Shown here in pieces: positions 14,286 to 20,408 of a DNA stretch of 20,408 nt. Origin of the DNA: a virus. The stretch lies in the IMG/VR virus record IMGVR_UViG_3300031162_000355, positions 1 to 20,408 of that record, one strand, 5' to 3'. Below the pieces are notes generated by a model. The model had not been told where the DNA came from and did not search any database. It saw only the letters and a program-made list of their open reading frames with translations. Positions within the stretch are counted from its first letter, which is position 1, and each line of letters starts with the position of its first letter. The position numbers were made by a program, and so were the translations under genes.

Positions 14286-14726
14286 ATGAAAAAAATAGAA
14301 GAAATCCTTGATGATTGGAAAAAAGATGCAACCTTTGATCGAACTGATCTGGCAGTTGCCAGTGGCAATGTACCTATACTACATAGTAAGTATATGATGT
14401 TGCTTGGTGATGCCAAGAAAATGAAACGTAAACTTGACATGGACAAGGCAAGGATAACACGTGAGTTAAATGATTATTATGGTGGTTATTGTGATGTGCG
14501 AGACTTAACAAGAATGAACCGCACACCATGGCCACGCAAACTAATGAAAAATGAAATCCCTGAATATATCAGGAGTGATGATGAATATTTAAAACTGGTA
14601 GATAGGATGTCCTATGTGGATGATAGTATCGCAGTTCTAAGTGAAATCATAAAACAAATCAACAATCGTAGTTTCTTAATAAAGGATATGATTGCTTGGT
14701 ATCAACTAACAGAATTTAGTGCATAA
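14286..14726 (+). CDS. uvsY: UvsY recombination mediator
   Basis: UvsY loads the UvsX recombinase onto gp32-coated single-stranded DNA in T4 recombination-dependent replication. The 146-aa length is close to T4 UvsY (137 aa). Visible agreement includes the start IEEILDDWKKDATFDRTDLA against the T4 pattern of an acidic helix then LKKDVFIDSTKL, ILHSKY against MLYSKW, KARITRELNDYYGG against KARLDYYSG, and a final helix NNRSFLIKDMIAWY against KSRGFAIKHIQDM. ATG 14286 has no recognisable ribosome site, and the upstream promoter would start transcription at this base. It overlaps uvsW by 8 bases. In T4 the order is uvsW then uvsY; here it is reversed, as in marine relatives. Confidence 0.88.
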   Translation: MKKIEEILDDWKKDATFDRTDLAVASGNVPILHSKYMMLLGDAKKMKRKLDMDKARITRELNDYYGGYCDVRDLTRMNRTPWPRKLMKNEIPEYIRSDDEYLKLVDRMSYVDDSIAVLSEIIKQINNRSFLIKDMIAWYQLTEFSA

Positions 14727-16176
14727 TGGAATAATACGATTAAGTAAAATAAATGAAACATACATGAGGGTTGACGCGGATCAATCAATACTCATGGAGG
14801 TGTCAGATTTTTTCGTCTATAAAATAAAAGACTTTCCACGACACGGTAGATTAAAGAAATGGGATGGAACAATCAGACTGTTCAATCGTAAAGGGAACAA
14901 ACTTTACATAGGTCTGATAACTTACCTTGCAAAGTTCTGTAAGGATAGAAACTATAAAGTTATATGTGAGGATGAAGAATTATATAAGACTGATAAAGTA
15001 TCAACTGGTGAAGTACTTGAGTTTTTAAAATCATTAAACATACCCGAAGAAATAAATGAACGAGATTATCAGGTTGATTCAATAGCATACCTTCTTACAA
15101 AGAAACGTGCCGCCTTATTATCCCCGACAAGTTCTGGCAAAACATTCATGGCATATGTTGTACAGAAATATATAAATGAAAAAACATTATTGATAGTTCC
15201 CACTCTTTCATTGTTATATCAAATGAGAGATGATTTTGTTAAGTATGGTTCTACAGAAGATGTTCATATTATAAAATCAGGTGAAGAAAAAAATAGCAAT
15301 GCACGTATTATCATATCAACGTGGCAATCAATACACGAATTAGATGAAGAATGGTTTAACCAATTCGATGTCATCTTTGCTGATGAATGTCACCAGTATA
15401 AAGCAAAGTGTTTGAAGTCTATTATGGAAAAGAGTACTAACGTTGCATACCGTTTCGGTGTCACTGGTACGATTGATGATGAAGATACAGATGTTAATAG
15501 ATTATTAGTTGAAGGATTGTTTGGTAAAGTAAAACGATTTATAACAACAAGAGAGTTAATTGACCAAGGACATGCCTGTGAGATAAAAATAAATGTTGTG
15601 ACATTCAATCATTCACTGTCAGACTGTATGGAAGCAAAGAATAAAGATTGGCAACAGGAGATTGAGTTTATATCAGGGCATGAAAAGAGAAATGAATTCA
15701 TAGTCAACCTTGCGACTAAGTTAGATAATAATGTTATGATACTCTATCAACGTATAGAGAAACATGGGGATATACTCTATGCGATGCTACAGAAAAAAAC
15801 TAATAAACCAATATTTTATATCAATGGAAAAACACCAGCAGAAGATAGAGAGCAAGTCAGAAAGATTGCCGAAACCCATAATAATGCTATTATTCTGGCT
15901 TCTTACGGTACTTTTTCTACTGGTGTTAGTATCAACAATTTGCATCACCTTATCTTTGCATCTCCTTTTAAGGGTTTGGTTCGCAACTTACAATCTATTG
16001 GTAGGATGTTACGGCTACACGATTCAAAAGATTTTGCAACCCTTTGGGATTTAGCAGATGATTTCAGACCAACCCCTGATTCAAAAACAAACACAACATT
16101 GGAATGGTTGGGTAAAAGAATTGTAAGATATATAAAAGAGAAATTTCCATACAACCAAAAAAGGATAAAATTATGA
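14719..16176 (+). CDS. uvsW: UvsW helicase (superfamily 2), GTG start
   Basis: UvsW unwinds branched DNA and R-loops and moves T4 replication from origin-dependent to recombination-dependent. Superfamily-2 motifs are in order: N-terminal UvsW domain with RLKKWDGTIRLF (44-55), Q-like region RDYQVDSI (115-122), Walker A SPTSSGKT (135-142), motif Ia VPTLSLLYQ, motif II DECH (222-225), motif III VTGT (248-251), motif V-like ASYGTFSTGVSI (394-405) and motif VI QSIGRMLR (425-432). The length of 485 aa is close to T4 (503 aa). The GTG start overlaps the uvsY stop by 8 bases; ATG 14725 is out of frame and stops at once. The last codon overlaps the next ATG (ATGA). Confidence 0.95.
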   Translation: MHNGIIRLSKINETYMRVDADQSILMEVSDFFVYKIKDFPRHGRLKKWDGTIRLFNRKGNKLYIGLITYLAKFCKDRNYKVICEDEELYKTDKVSTGEVLEFLKSLNIPEEINERDYQVDSIAYLLTKKRAALLSPTSSGKTFMAYVVQKYINEKTLLIVPTLSLLYQMRDDFVKYGSTEDVHIIKSGEEKNSNARIIISTWQSIHELDEEWFNQFDVIFADECHQYKAKCLKSIMEKSTNVAYRFGVTGTIDDEDTDVNRLLVEGLFGKVKRFITTRELIDQGHACEIKINVVTFNHSLSDCMEAKNKDWQQEIEFISGHEKRNEFIVNLATKLDNNVMILYQRIEKHGDILYAMLQKKTNKPIFYINGKTPAEDREQVRKIAETHNNAIILASYGTFSTGVSINNLHHLIFASPFKGLVRNLQSIGRMLRLHDSKDFATLWDLADDFRPTPDSKTNTTLEWLGKRIVRYIKEKFPYNQKRIKL

Positions 16177-16517
16177 CAAAAATATGTTACCTAAAATTGG
16201 TTACAGGTGAGGAAATAGTTTCCAAGATAGAGATGATTGAAAATGGAGAGAGGAAACTTGTACGAATGATAGACCCTTTTGTAATGCACCACCACGTTGA
16301 TCCAGATGTCGGTGTCCGTGACTATGCCATAAGGTATATGCCTCTAACAACAAAGAACAGTTTTATATTAGATGCAGATCATGTCTTAACTATAACAGAC
16401 CCATCCCCAATGGTGATTAACGATTATGAAATTATGTTACAAGATGAAGAAGCAAATGAAGAATTTGACAAAGAAATAACAAACCCGAAAGCAAACAATG
16501 TAGTGACCCTACATTAA
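16173..16517 (+). CDS. Small conserved-looking protein, possible Sm-like fold, 114 aa
   Basis: It starts at an ATG overlapping the uvsW stop by four bases. The N-terminal half has the strand pattern of an Sm/LSm-type barrel: YLKLVTGEEIVSKIE (6-20), a short turn, KLVRMIDPFVMH (28-39), YAIRYMPL, then SFILDADHVLTI (63-74). A helix INDYEIMLQDEEANEEF follows, with an acidic tail. Such small proteins occur between uvsW and gene 55 in other marine T4-like phages as I recall, with unknown function. An RNA-binding role is only suggested by the fold guess. No Hfq-specific signature is visible. An unrelated small barrel is equally possible. Confidence 0.65.
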   Translation: MTKICYLKLVTGEEIVSKIEMIENGERKLVRMIDPFVMHHHVDPDVGVRDYAIRYMPLTTKNSFILDADHVLTITDPSPMVINDYEIMLQDEEANEEFDKEITNPKANNVVTLH

Positions 16518-16532
16518 AATTATGGAGTTATC

Positions 16533-17102
16533 ATGGCTAACAAAAAGAAAAATCCTCATTATGTAAATAACAAAGATTTATTTGCAGCAATGGTTGAGTA
16601 TGGCATACAGGTCAAAGAAGCAGAAGAAGCAAACGAACCAAGACCAAGACCATCAGAGTACATAGGTGAGTCGATTATGAAAATCGCAACACACCTTTCA
16701 TTTAAACCAAACTTTGTAAACTATCCTTTCGTACAGGAAATGATAGGTGATGGTATAGAGAATTGTTTACAGTATATTGATAATTTTAATCCGGAGAAAT
16801 CAAAGAATCCCTTTGCATACTTCACACAGATAATTTACTTTGCATTTCTTAGACGCATTGAGAAAGAGAAGAAACAATTATATACCAAGTATAAAGCAAC
16901 AGAGCGTGCTAATGTTCTTGGTGTGACAAGTGATACACAAGAACATGATAGTCAAACATCATATAACGATGATGTTGTATCTGGTGAATGGAGTCAACAA
17001 CATATTGAGAAATTCATTACCGACTTTGAAGAAAGTAAACGAACCAAGAAGTTGAAAAAAGATGAAAAAGAACGACAAGCAAATCTCGATAGTCGAAGTT
17101 AG
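16533..17102 (+). CDS. 55: Late-transcription sigma factor gp55
   Basis: gp55 is the highly diverged sigma factor that directs host RNA polymerase to TATAAATA late promoters, with help from the sliding clamp gp45 and the co-activator gp33 in T4. The 189-aa length matches T4 (185 aa). Recognisable signature: YIGESIMKIATHLSFKPNF (43-61), then MIGDGIENCLQYIDNFNPEKS (about 70-90) and FAYFTQIIYFAFLRRIEKE (about 94-112), equivalent to sigma region 2. The C-terminus is Lys-rich and ends NLDSRS; the hydrophobic-acidic clamp-binding tail known in T4 is not obvious, unless FITDFEE (about 162-168) plays that role. GGAG precedes the ATG. Six perfect cognate promoters occur in this window. Confidence 0.93.
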   Translation: MANKKKNPHYVNNKDLFAAMVEYGIQVKEAEEANEPRPRPSEYIGESIMKIATHLSFKPNFVNYPFVQEMIGDGIENCLQYIDNFNPEKSKNPFAYFTQIIYFAFLRRIEKEKKQLYTKYKATERANVLGVTSDTQEHDSQTSYNDDVVSGEWSQQHIEKFITDFEESKRTKKLKKDEKERQANLDSRS

Positions 17103-17230
17103 TTCGTCCCATTCACAAAAAGAAATTTAATTTAAAGGTATTTGCTATTCGCCCCGACGGGAACGGGTTTCTAGTAGAAGGTTTATAGAACGAATAATAT
17201 AATGAATATTATTATAAAGGGTTATGACAT
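17103..17230 (+). other. Longest intergenic gap (128 bases), gp55-gp47
   Basis: Contents: the stop of gp55, a short GC-rich patch CCCCGACGGGAACGGGTTT (17152-17170) that could form a small CCCG/CGGG hairpin ending in TTT, a TTCTAGTAGAA palindrome, the AT inverted repeat with TATAAT, and AAAGGG at 17216-17221 as the ribosome site for gp47. No tRNA or late octamer is present. A separate promoter for gp47/gp46 is plausible but not proven. Confidence 0.5.
17193..17213 (+). repeat. Perfect AT inverted repeat before gp47, overlapping a TATAAT
   Basis: AATAATAT (17193-17200), loop AATGA, ATATTATT (17206-17213). The left arm and loop contain TATAAT (17198-17203), a perfect -10 hexamer, but no good -35 is present 16-18 bases upstream. 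It may be an operator or simple AT-rich sequence. Confidence 0.45.
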
Positions 17231-18298
17231 ATGAAAGTAGGATTGATAACAGATCAGCACATAGGCGTTAGAAATGACAGTCTTGTATTTGCAGCATATC
17301 AAAAAAAGTTTTATGACGAGATTTTTTTCCCATATTTAGAAAAAAACAAGATAAAAACTATTATTGATATGGGTGATACATTTGACAGACGCAAGTTTCT
17401 TAACACACATATATTGAAGTTAGGTAAAGAAATGTGGTTTGACCGTATTGAGAATGAGGGTTACAAGTTACATTGTATTATAGGCAACCATTCAACTTAT
17501 TATCGTTCTTCTAACCACGTGAATAATATATCCACTAACTTCTCACATTATAAAAACATTGAGATATATCCAGAGGTTCAGGATATAAAAATTGATGGTA
17601 AATTAATATCATTTGTGCCTTGGGTTAATCCAAGTAACCATGACAGTACAATAGAACACCTTAAAAACAGTAAGGCAAAGATTGCACTTGGTCATTTGGA
17701 ATTAGAAGGGTTTGCCATGTATCGTGGTTCACCTAAACTTGGTGGATTTGGGGTTGATCATTTTGATGATTATGACCTTGTATGTTCAGGACACTTTCAT
17801 CATAAGAGTAAGAGGAAGCACATACATTATCTTGGTAGTCCATATGAAATGACTTGGAGTGACTACAATGATAAACGTGGTTTTCATATACTGGACACAG
17901 ATACATGTGAGTTAGAGTTTATCAAAAATCCATACAGTATGTTTTATAAAATAATGTATAAGGATGAAGGTAATGACATCGCATATGTAAATAAGATGGA
18001 TGTATCACACTTAGATGGTAAATATGTTAAGGTGGTTGTTCAGGAAAAAACTGATAATTACATGTTTGATAAGTTTATGGACAAAGTATATAATAGTAAT
18101 CCAGAGAAGGTAACTATTGTTGAAGATCACCGTAATCTTGATAAGCAAGATGATACTGACATAGGCAAGTTAGAAGATACATTGACTATACTGAGCAGTC
18201 ACGTTAAGAGAGCGGAATACAAACACATAGATAAAACAAAACTACAAGGTTTGTTATCTTCATTGTATAATGAAGCACAAAATATGGTAATTGAATAA
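17231..18298 (+). CDS. 47: Recombination nuclease subunit gp47 (Mre11/SbcD-like)
   Basis: gp47 is the Mn-dependent nuclease that pairs with the gp46 ATPase to resect DNA ends for recombination-dependent replication. Calcineurin-like phosphoesterase motifs are complete: D8-x-H10 (LITDQH), GDTFDRR at 48-54 with the metal-bridging Asp49, GNHS with Asn86-His87, GHLE with His155, and GHFHHK at 187-192. The 355-aa length is near T4 gp47 (339 aa). AAAGGG lies nine bases before the ATG. Two bases separate its stop from the gp46 ATG. All metal ligands expected from the family are present, so it should be active. Confidence 0.95.
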   Translation: MKVGLITDQHIGVRNDSLVFAAYQKKFYDEIFFPYLEKNKIKTIIDMGDTFDRRKFLNTHILKLGKEMWFDRIENEGYKLHCIIGNHSTYYRSSNHVNNISTNFSHYKNIEIYPEVQDIKIDGKLISFVPWVNPSNHDSTIEHLKNSKAKIALGHLELEGFAMYRGSPKLGGFGVDHFDDYDLVCSGHFHHKSKRKHIHYLGSPYEMTWSDYNDKRGFHILDTDTCELEFIKNPYSMFYKIMYKDEGNDIAYVNKMDVSHLDGKYVKVVVQEKTDNYMFDKFMDKVYNSNPEKVTIVEDHRNLDKQDDTDIGKLEDTLTILSSHVKRAEYKHIDKTKLQGLLSSLYNEAQNMVIE

Positions 18299-18300
18299 TA

Positions 18301-20016
18301 ATGATAAAGTTTATTAAACTCCGATACAGAAATATTCTATCCACTGGTAACGTGTGGGCAGAAATAAATTTCACAGAGACAAAGAACACATTGATTGTCG
18401 GTGACAATGGCGCGGGTAAGTCTACTATGTTAGACGCACTGTGCTTTGGTTTATTCGGCAAACCTTTCCGTAAGATAACTTTGGCAAAACTCATAAACTC
18501 TATAAACGAGAAGGGGTTAGAGGTTGAAGTTTATTTTACAATAGGTAAAAGAAAGTATAAGATCATTCGTGGTATGAAACCCACAAAACTTGAGATATAC
18601 ATCAATGATAAACTACAAGAACAAGATGCAAAGAAAGGTGATCAACAAAAGTTCCTAGAGAAATCTATACTCAAGTTGAGTTACAATTCTTTTATTCAGA
18701 TTGTTATACTTGGCTCCAACTTCAAACCGTTTATGAAGTTGACAGCAAGAGAACGTAGAGAAATCATTGAGGATTTACTTGACATATCTATTTTCAGTGC
18801 AATGAACTCATTGCTCAAAGAACGCATGAAAGAAAATCTTGCGTTCATAACAGAACTTGAGTATGAGATTAAACTGTGTAAAGAAAAGGTTAAAGTACAC
18901 AAGCAATATATCATTGACATTAAGAATAACAATGATAAACGTAAGGTGGAAATCACACAGTCATTGTCTGATGTTGAATCAACAATTCAAACATTGAATA
19001 ATGATATTGCAGACCTAACAGTTAAGGCAAAGGAGTATAGTGAGAATTATATTAAACTAAATACAGAACTGATTGCAAATCAAACAGAGTTCAAAAATAA
19101 ACTAAAGGTGTTTGATGCTGCTAAGTCAGAAGCATTTAAACTCGGTAAGTTTTTAACAGACAATGCACATTGTCCTACATGTGAACAGGATATAGCACCG
19201 GATTTTAAGAAAAATAAAATCAAGGAATTGAAGTGTAAACATGATGAGGCAAAAGAAGATATAGTGATACTGGAAGCAGAGTATAATTATATTCATGAAG
19301 ATGAAAAATATCTTAGAGAATTTGTCACAGAAAGATATGATAGTGGTGAAAAACTTGCTGCGAAGAAAGCAGAACTTACTGCAATGCAAAATAGTTATGA
19401 AAGTTTAAAACAACAGTTGGCTGCAGTAAAACAGACAGGCAATCTGGAGAAAGAAAAGTCAGAACTTATTGCAATTGCCAATGAAGGTAAGAAGCAAGAG
19501 ACAAAGAGAAAGTCACACGTTGAGGAGGCAGCACTACTAGCAGTTGCACAGGAAATGTTAAAGGATGATGGTGTTAAGACTACTATCATTAAACAATACA
19601 TACCAGTGATGAACAAACTCATCAACAAGTATCTGGCAAGCATGGACTTCTTTATTAACTTTGAGTTGGATGAAAACTTCAATGAAGTTATTAAGTCAAG
19701 ACACCGTGATGATTTCACATATGATTCATTCAGTGAGGGTGAGAAGTCAAGGTTAGACTTGAGTTTGTTATTTGCTTGGAGGTCAGTTGCAAAGTTAAAG
19801 AACAGTGTTAATACAAACTTATTGATACTTGATGAGGTGTTTGACAGTTCACTTGACGTGGCGGGAATGGATTATCTCTTAAACATTTTTGCAGAGGCAA
19901 ACAAAGATGGAACAAATATCTTTGTTATATCTCATAGAGGTGATGTGTTACAAGATAAGTTCGACAGGACAATCAAGTTCGAGAAAGTTAAAAGTTTTAG
20001 TCAAATAGAGGAATAG
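18301..20016 (+). CDS. 46: Recombination nuclease subunit gp46 (Rad50/SbcC-like ATPase)
   Basis: SMC-type ABC ATPase partner of gp47. Domains in order: N-terminal Walker A GDNGAGKST (34-42), Q-loop region near SYNSFIQIVILG (about 128-139), long coiled coil (about 180-280), zinc hook CPTC with Cys291 and Cys294, returning coiled coil (about 300-415), signature FSEGEKSRLDLS (Ser478-Gly480-Glu481), and Walker B LLILDEVFD with Asp511-Glu512. The length of 571 aa is close to T4 gp46 (560 aa). It starts two bases after gp47. An SD is not obvious, suggesting translational coupling. Four bases separate its stop region from the deformylase ATG. Confidence 0.95.
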   Translation: MIKFIKLRYRNILSTGNVWAEINFTETKNTLIVGDNGAGKSTMLDALCFGLFGKPFRKITLAKLINSINEKGLEVEVYFTIGKRKYKIIRGMKPTKLEIYINDKLQEQDAKKGDQQKFLEKSILKLSYNSFIQIVILGSNFKPFMKLTARERREIIEDLLDISIFSAMNSLLKERMKENLAFITELEYEIKLCKEKVKVHKQYIIDIKNNNDKRKVEITQSLSDVESTIQTLNNDIADLTVKAKEYSENYIKLNTELIANQTEFKNKLKVFDAAKSEAFKLGKFLTDNAHCPTCEQDIAPDFKKNKIKELKCKHDEAKEDIVILEAEYNYIHEDEKYLREFVTERYDSGEKLAAKKAELTAMQNSYESLKQQLAAVKQTGNLEKEKSELIAIANEGKKQETKRKSHVEEAALLAVAQEMLKDDGVKTTIIKQYIPVMNKLINKYLASMDFFINFELDENFNEVIKSRHRDDFTYDSFSEGEKSRLDLSLLFAWRSVAKLKNSVNTNLLILDEVFDSSLDVAGMDYLLNIFAEANKDGTNIFVISHRGDVLQDKFDRTIKFEKVKSFSQIEE

Positions 20017-20019
20017 ATA

Positions 20020-20408
20020 ATGATATATGATATACTATCAGTAGATAAATTTATAGAAAAGTACAAAGATGTGGAAGTGGAGGATTTTGATTTTGACAAT
20101 CCACCACTAGACCCCAAAGAGTTAGCAGCAAATCTCATAGAGACTATGATTGATGGTAAAGGGATAGGAATGGCTGCAACACAGGTTGATATACCATATA
20201 AAGTATTTGCAATTGGCAACCCTTTAGAACCAGAAGAATGTTCTGTTATCTTTAACCCAACTATAACTAACACAAGTGAAGAAATGGTAAAGATGGAAGA
20301 AGGATGTATTTCATTCCCTAATCTGTTTCTAAAGATAAAACGTCCATCTGATATTCGTATGCGTATGACAGATATGAATGGTGAAACAATAACAGAGAAG
20401 TTTTATGG
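20020..20408 (+). CDS. def: Peptide deformylase, N-terminal 129 codons (3' truncated by window end)
   Basis: ATG 20020 lies just after the gp46 stop (20014-20016). The reading frame stays open to the right edge. Peptide deformylase removes the formyl group from new proteins. Motif 1 GIGMAATQ (48-55; family GIGLAAxQ) and motif 2 EGCISFP (94-100; family EGCLSxP) are clear, including the metal-binding Cys96. The HExxH motif should follow outside the window. Deformylase genes are known in several marine myoviruses, where they are thought to support translation of phage or host photosystem proteins; that role is not shown here. The N-terminal 20 residues are slightly longer than in typical phage versions. 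Confidence 0.9.
   Translation, partial: MIYDILSVDKFIEKYKDVEVEDFDFDNPPLDPKELAANLIETMIDGKGIGMAATQVDIPYKVFAIGNPLEPEECSVIFNPTITNTSEEMVKMEEGCISFPNLFLKIKRPSDIRMRMTDMNGETITEKFY

Noticed and set aside
14725-14733. ATG overlapping the uvsY stop as the uvsW start
   Set aside because: Its frame reads ATG GAA TAA and stops at once. GTG 14719 is in the correct frame.
15169-15176. TATAAATG inside uvsW as a late promoter
   Set aside because: One mismatch, inside a conserved coding region, with no gene start close downstream.
17103-17230. tRNA or small RNA gene in the gp55-gp47 gap
   Set aside because: No acceptor stem, no GGTTCGA-like T-loop, and only weak short hairpins.

Overview
The window is a contiguous piece of a T4-like contractile-tailed phage genome (Caudoviricetes). 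The recognisable core genes are the T4-type prohead protease gp21, scaffold gp22, major capsid protein gp23, recombination mediator UvsY, helicase UvsW, late sigma factor gp55 and the gp47/gp46 recombination nuclease. All genes run on the + strand, base composition is AT-rich, spacing is tight, and six perfect copies of the T4 late-promoter octamer TATAAATA lie just upstream of structural genes. No MotA-type middle promoter was seen. The gene order (21-22-23, then a tail-tube-like gene, uvsY, uvsW, 55, 47, 46, peptide deformylase) resembles marine T4-like phages more than coliphage T4, so a marine bacterial host is likely. This placement is inference; no host gene is present.

Region 1 (1-5449) holds virion structural genes: the end of a small structural protein, a SPOUT-methyltransferase-like gene, and two large beta-rich proteins of 636 and 950 aa with similar C-terminal tails. 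Region 2 (5450-7006) holds a terminator-like hairpin, an unrecognised gene, a degenerate macro-domain-like gene and a small conserved virion-type protein. Region 3 (7012-12190) is the head-assembly block: two prohead-core-like proteins in the position of T4 gp67/gp68, a tandem pair of paralogous beta-rich proteins, then gp21, gp22 and gp23, closed by a strong terminator.

Region 4 (12196-13661) is the most interesting part. It is a late operon of three small genes that all begin with an N-terminus like the T4 capsid-targeting sequence (MKTFKEF..E). A fourth such protein lies in the core block. The expected outcome is that these proteins are packaged into the prohead with the scaffold, trimmed by gp21 and possibly ejected into the host. 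One of them carries a ParB/sulfiredoxin-like DGHHRY domain. Region 5 (13715-14227) is a gp19-like tail-tube-type protein.

Region 6 (14251-20408) is the replication/recombination and transcription block. It starts at a near-consensus sigma70 promoter (TTGACT-17-TAGAAT) whose predicted start point is the A of the uvsY ATG, so the uvsY mRNA may be leaderless. The block runs uvsY, uvsW, a small Sm-like candidate, gp55, gp47, gp46 and a truncated peptide deformylase. gp55 made from this block would recognise the TATAAATA promoters that drive regions 1-4. No tRNA, CRISPR array or insertion sequence was seen, and no gene-free stretch exceeds about 130 bases.
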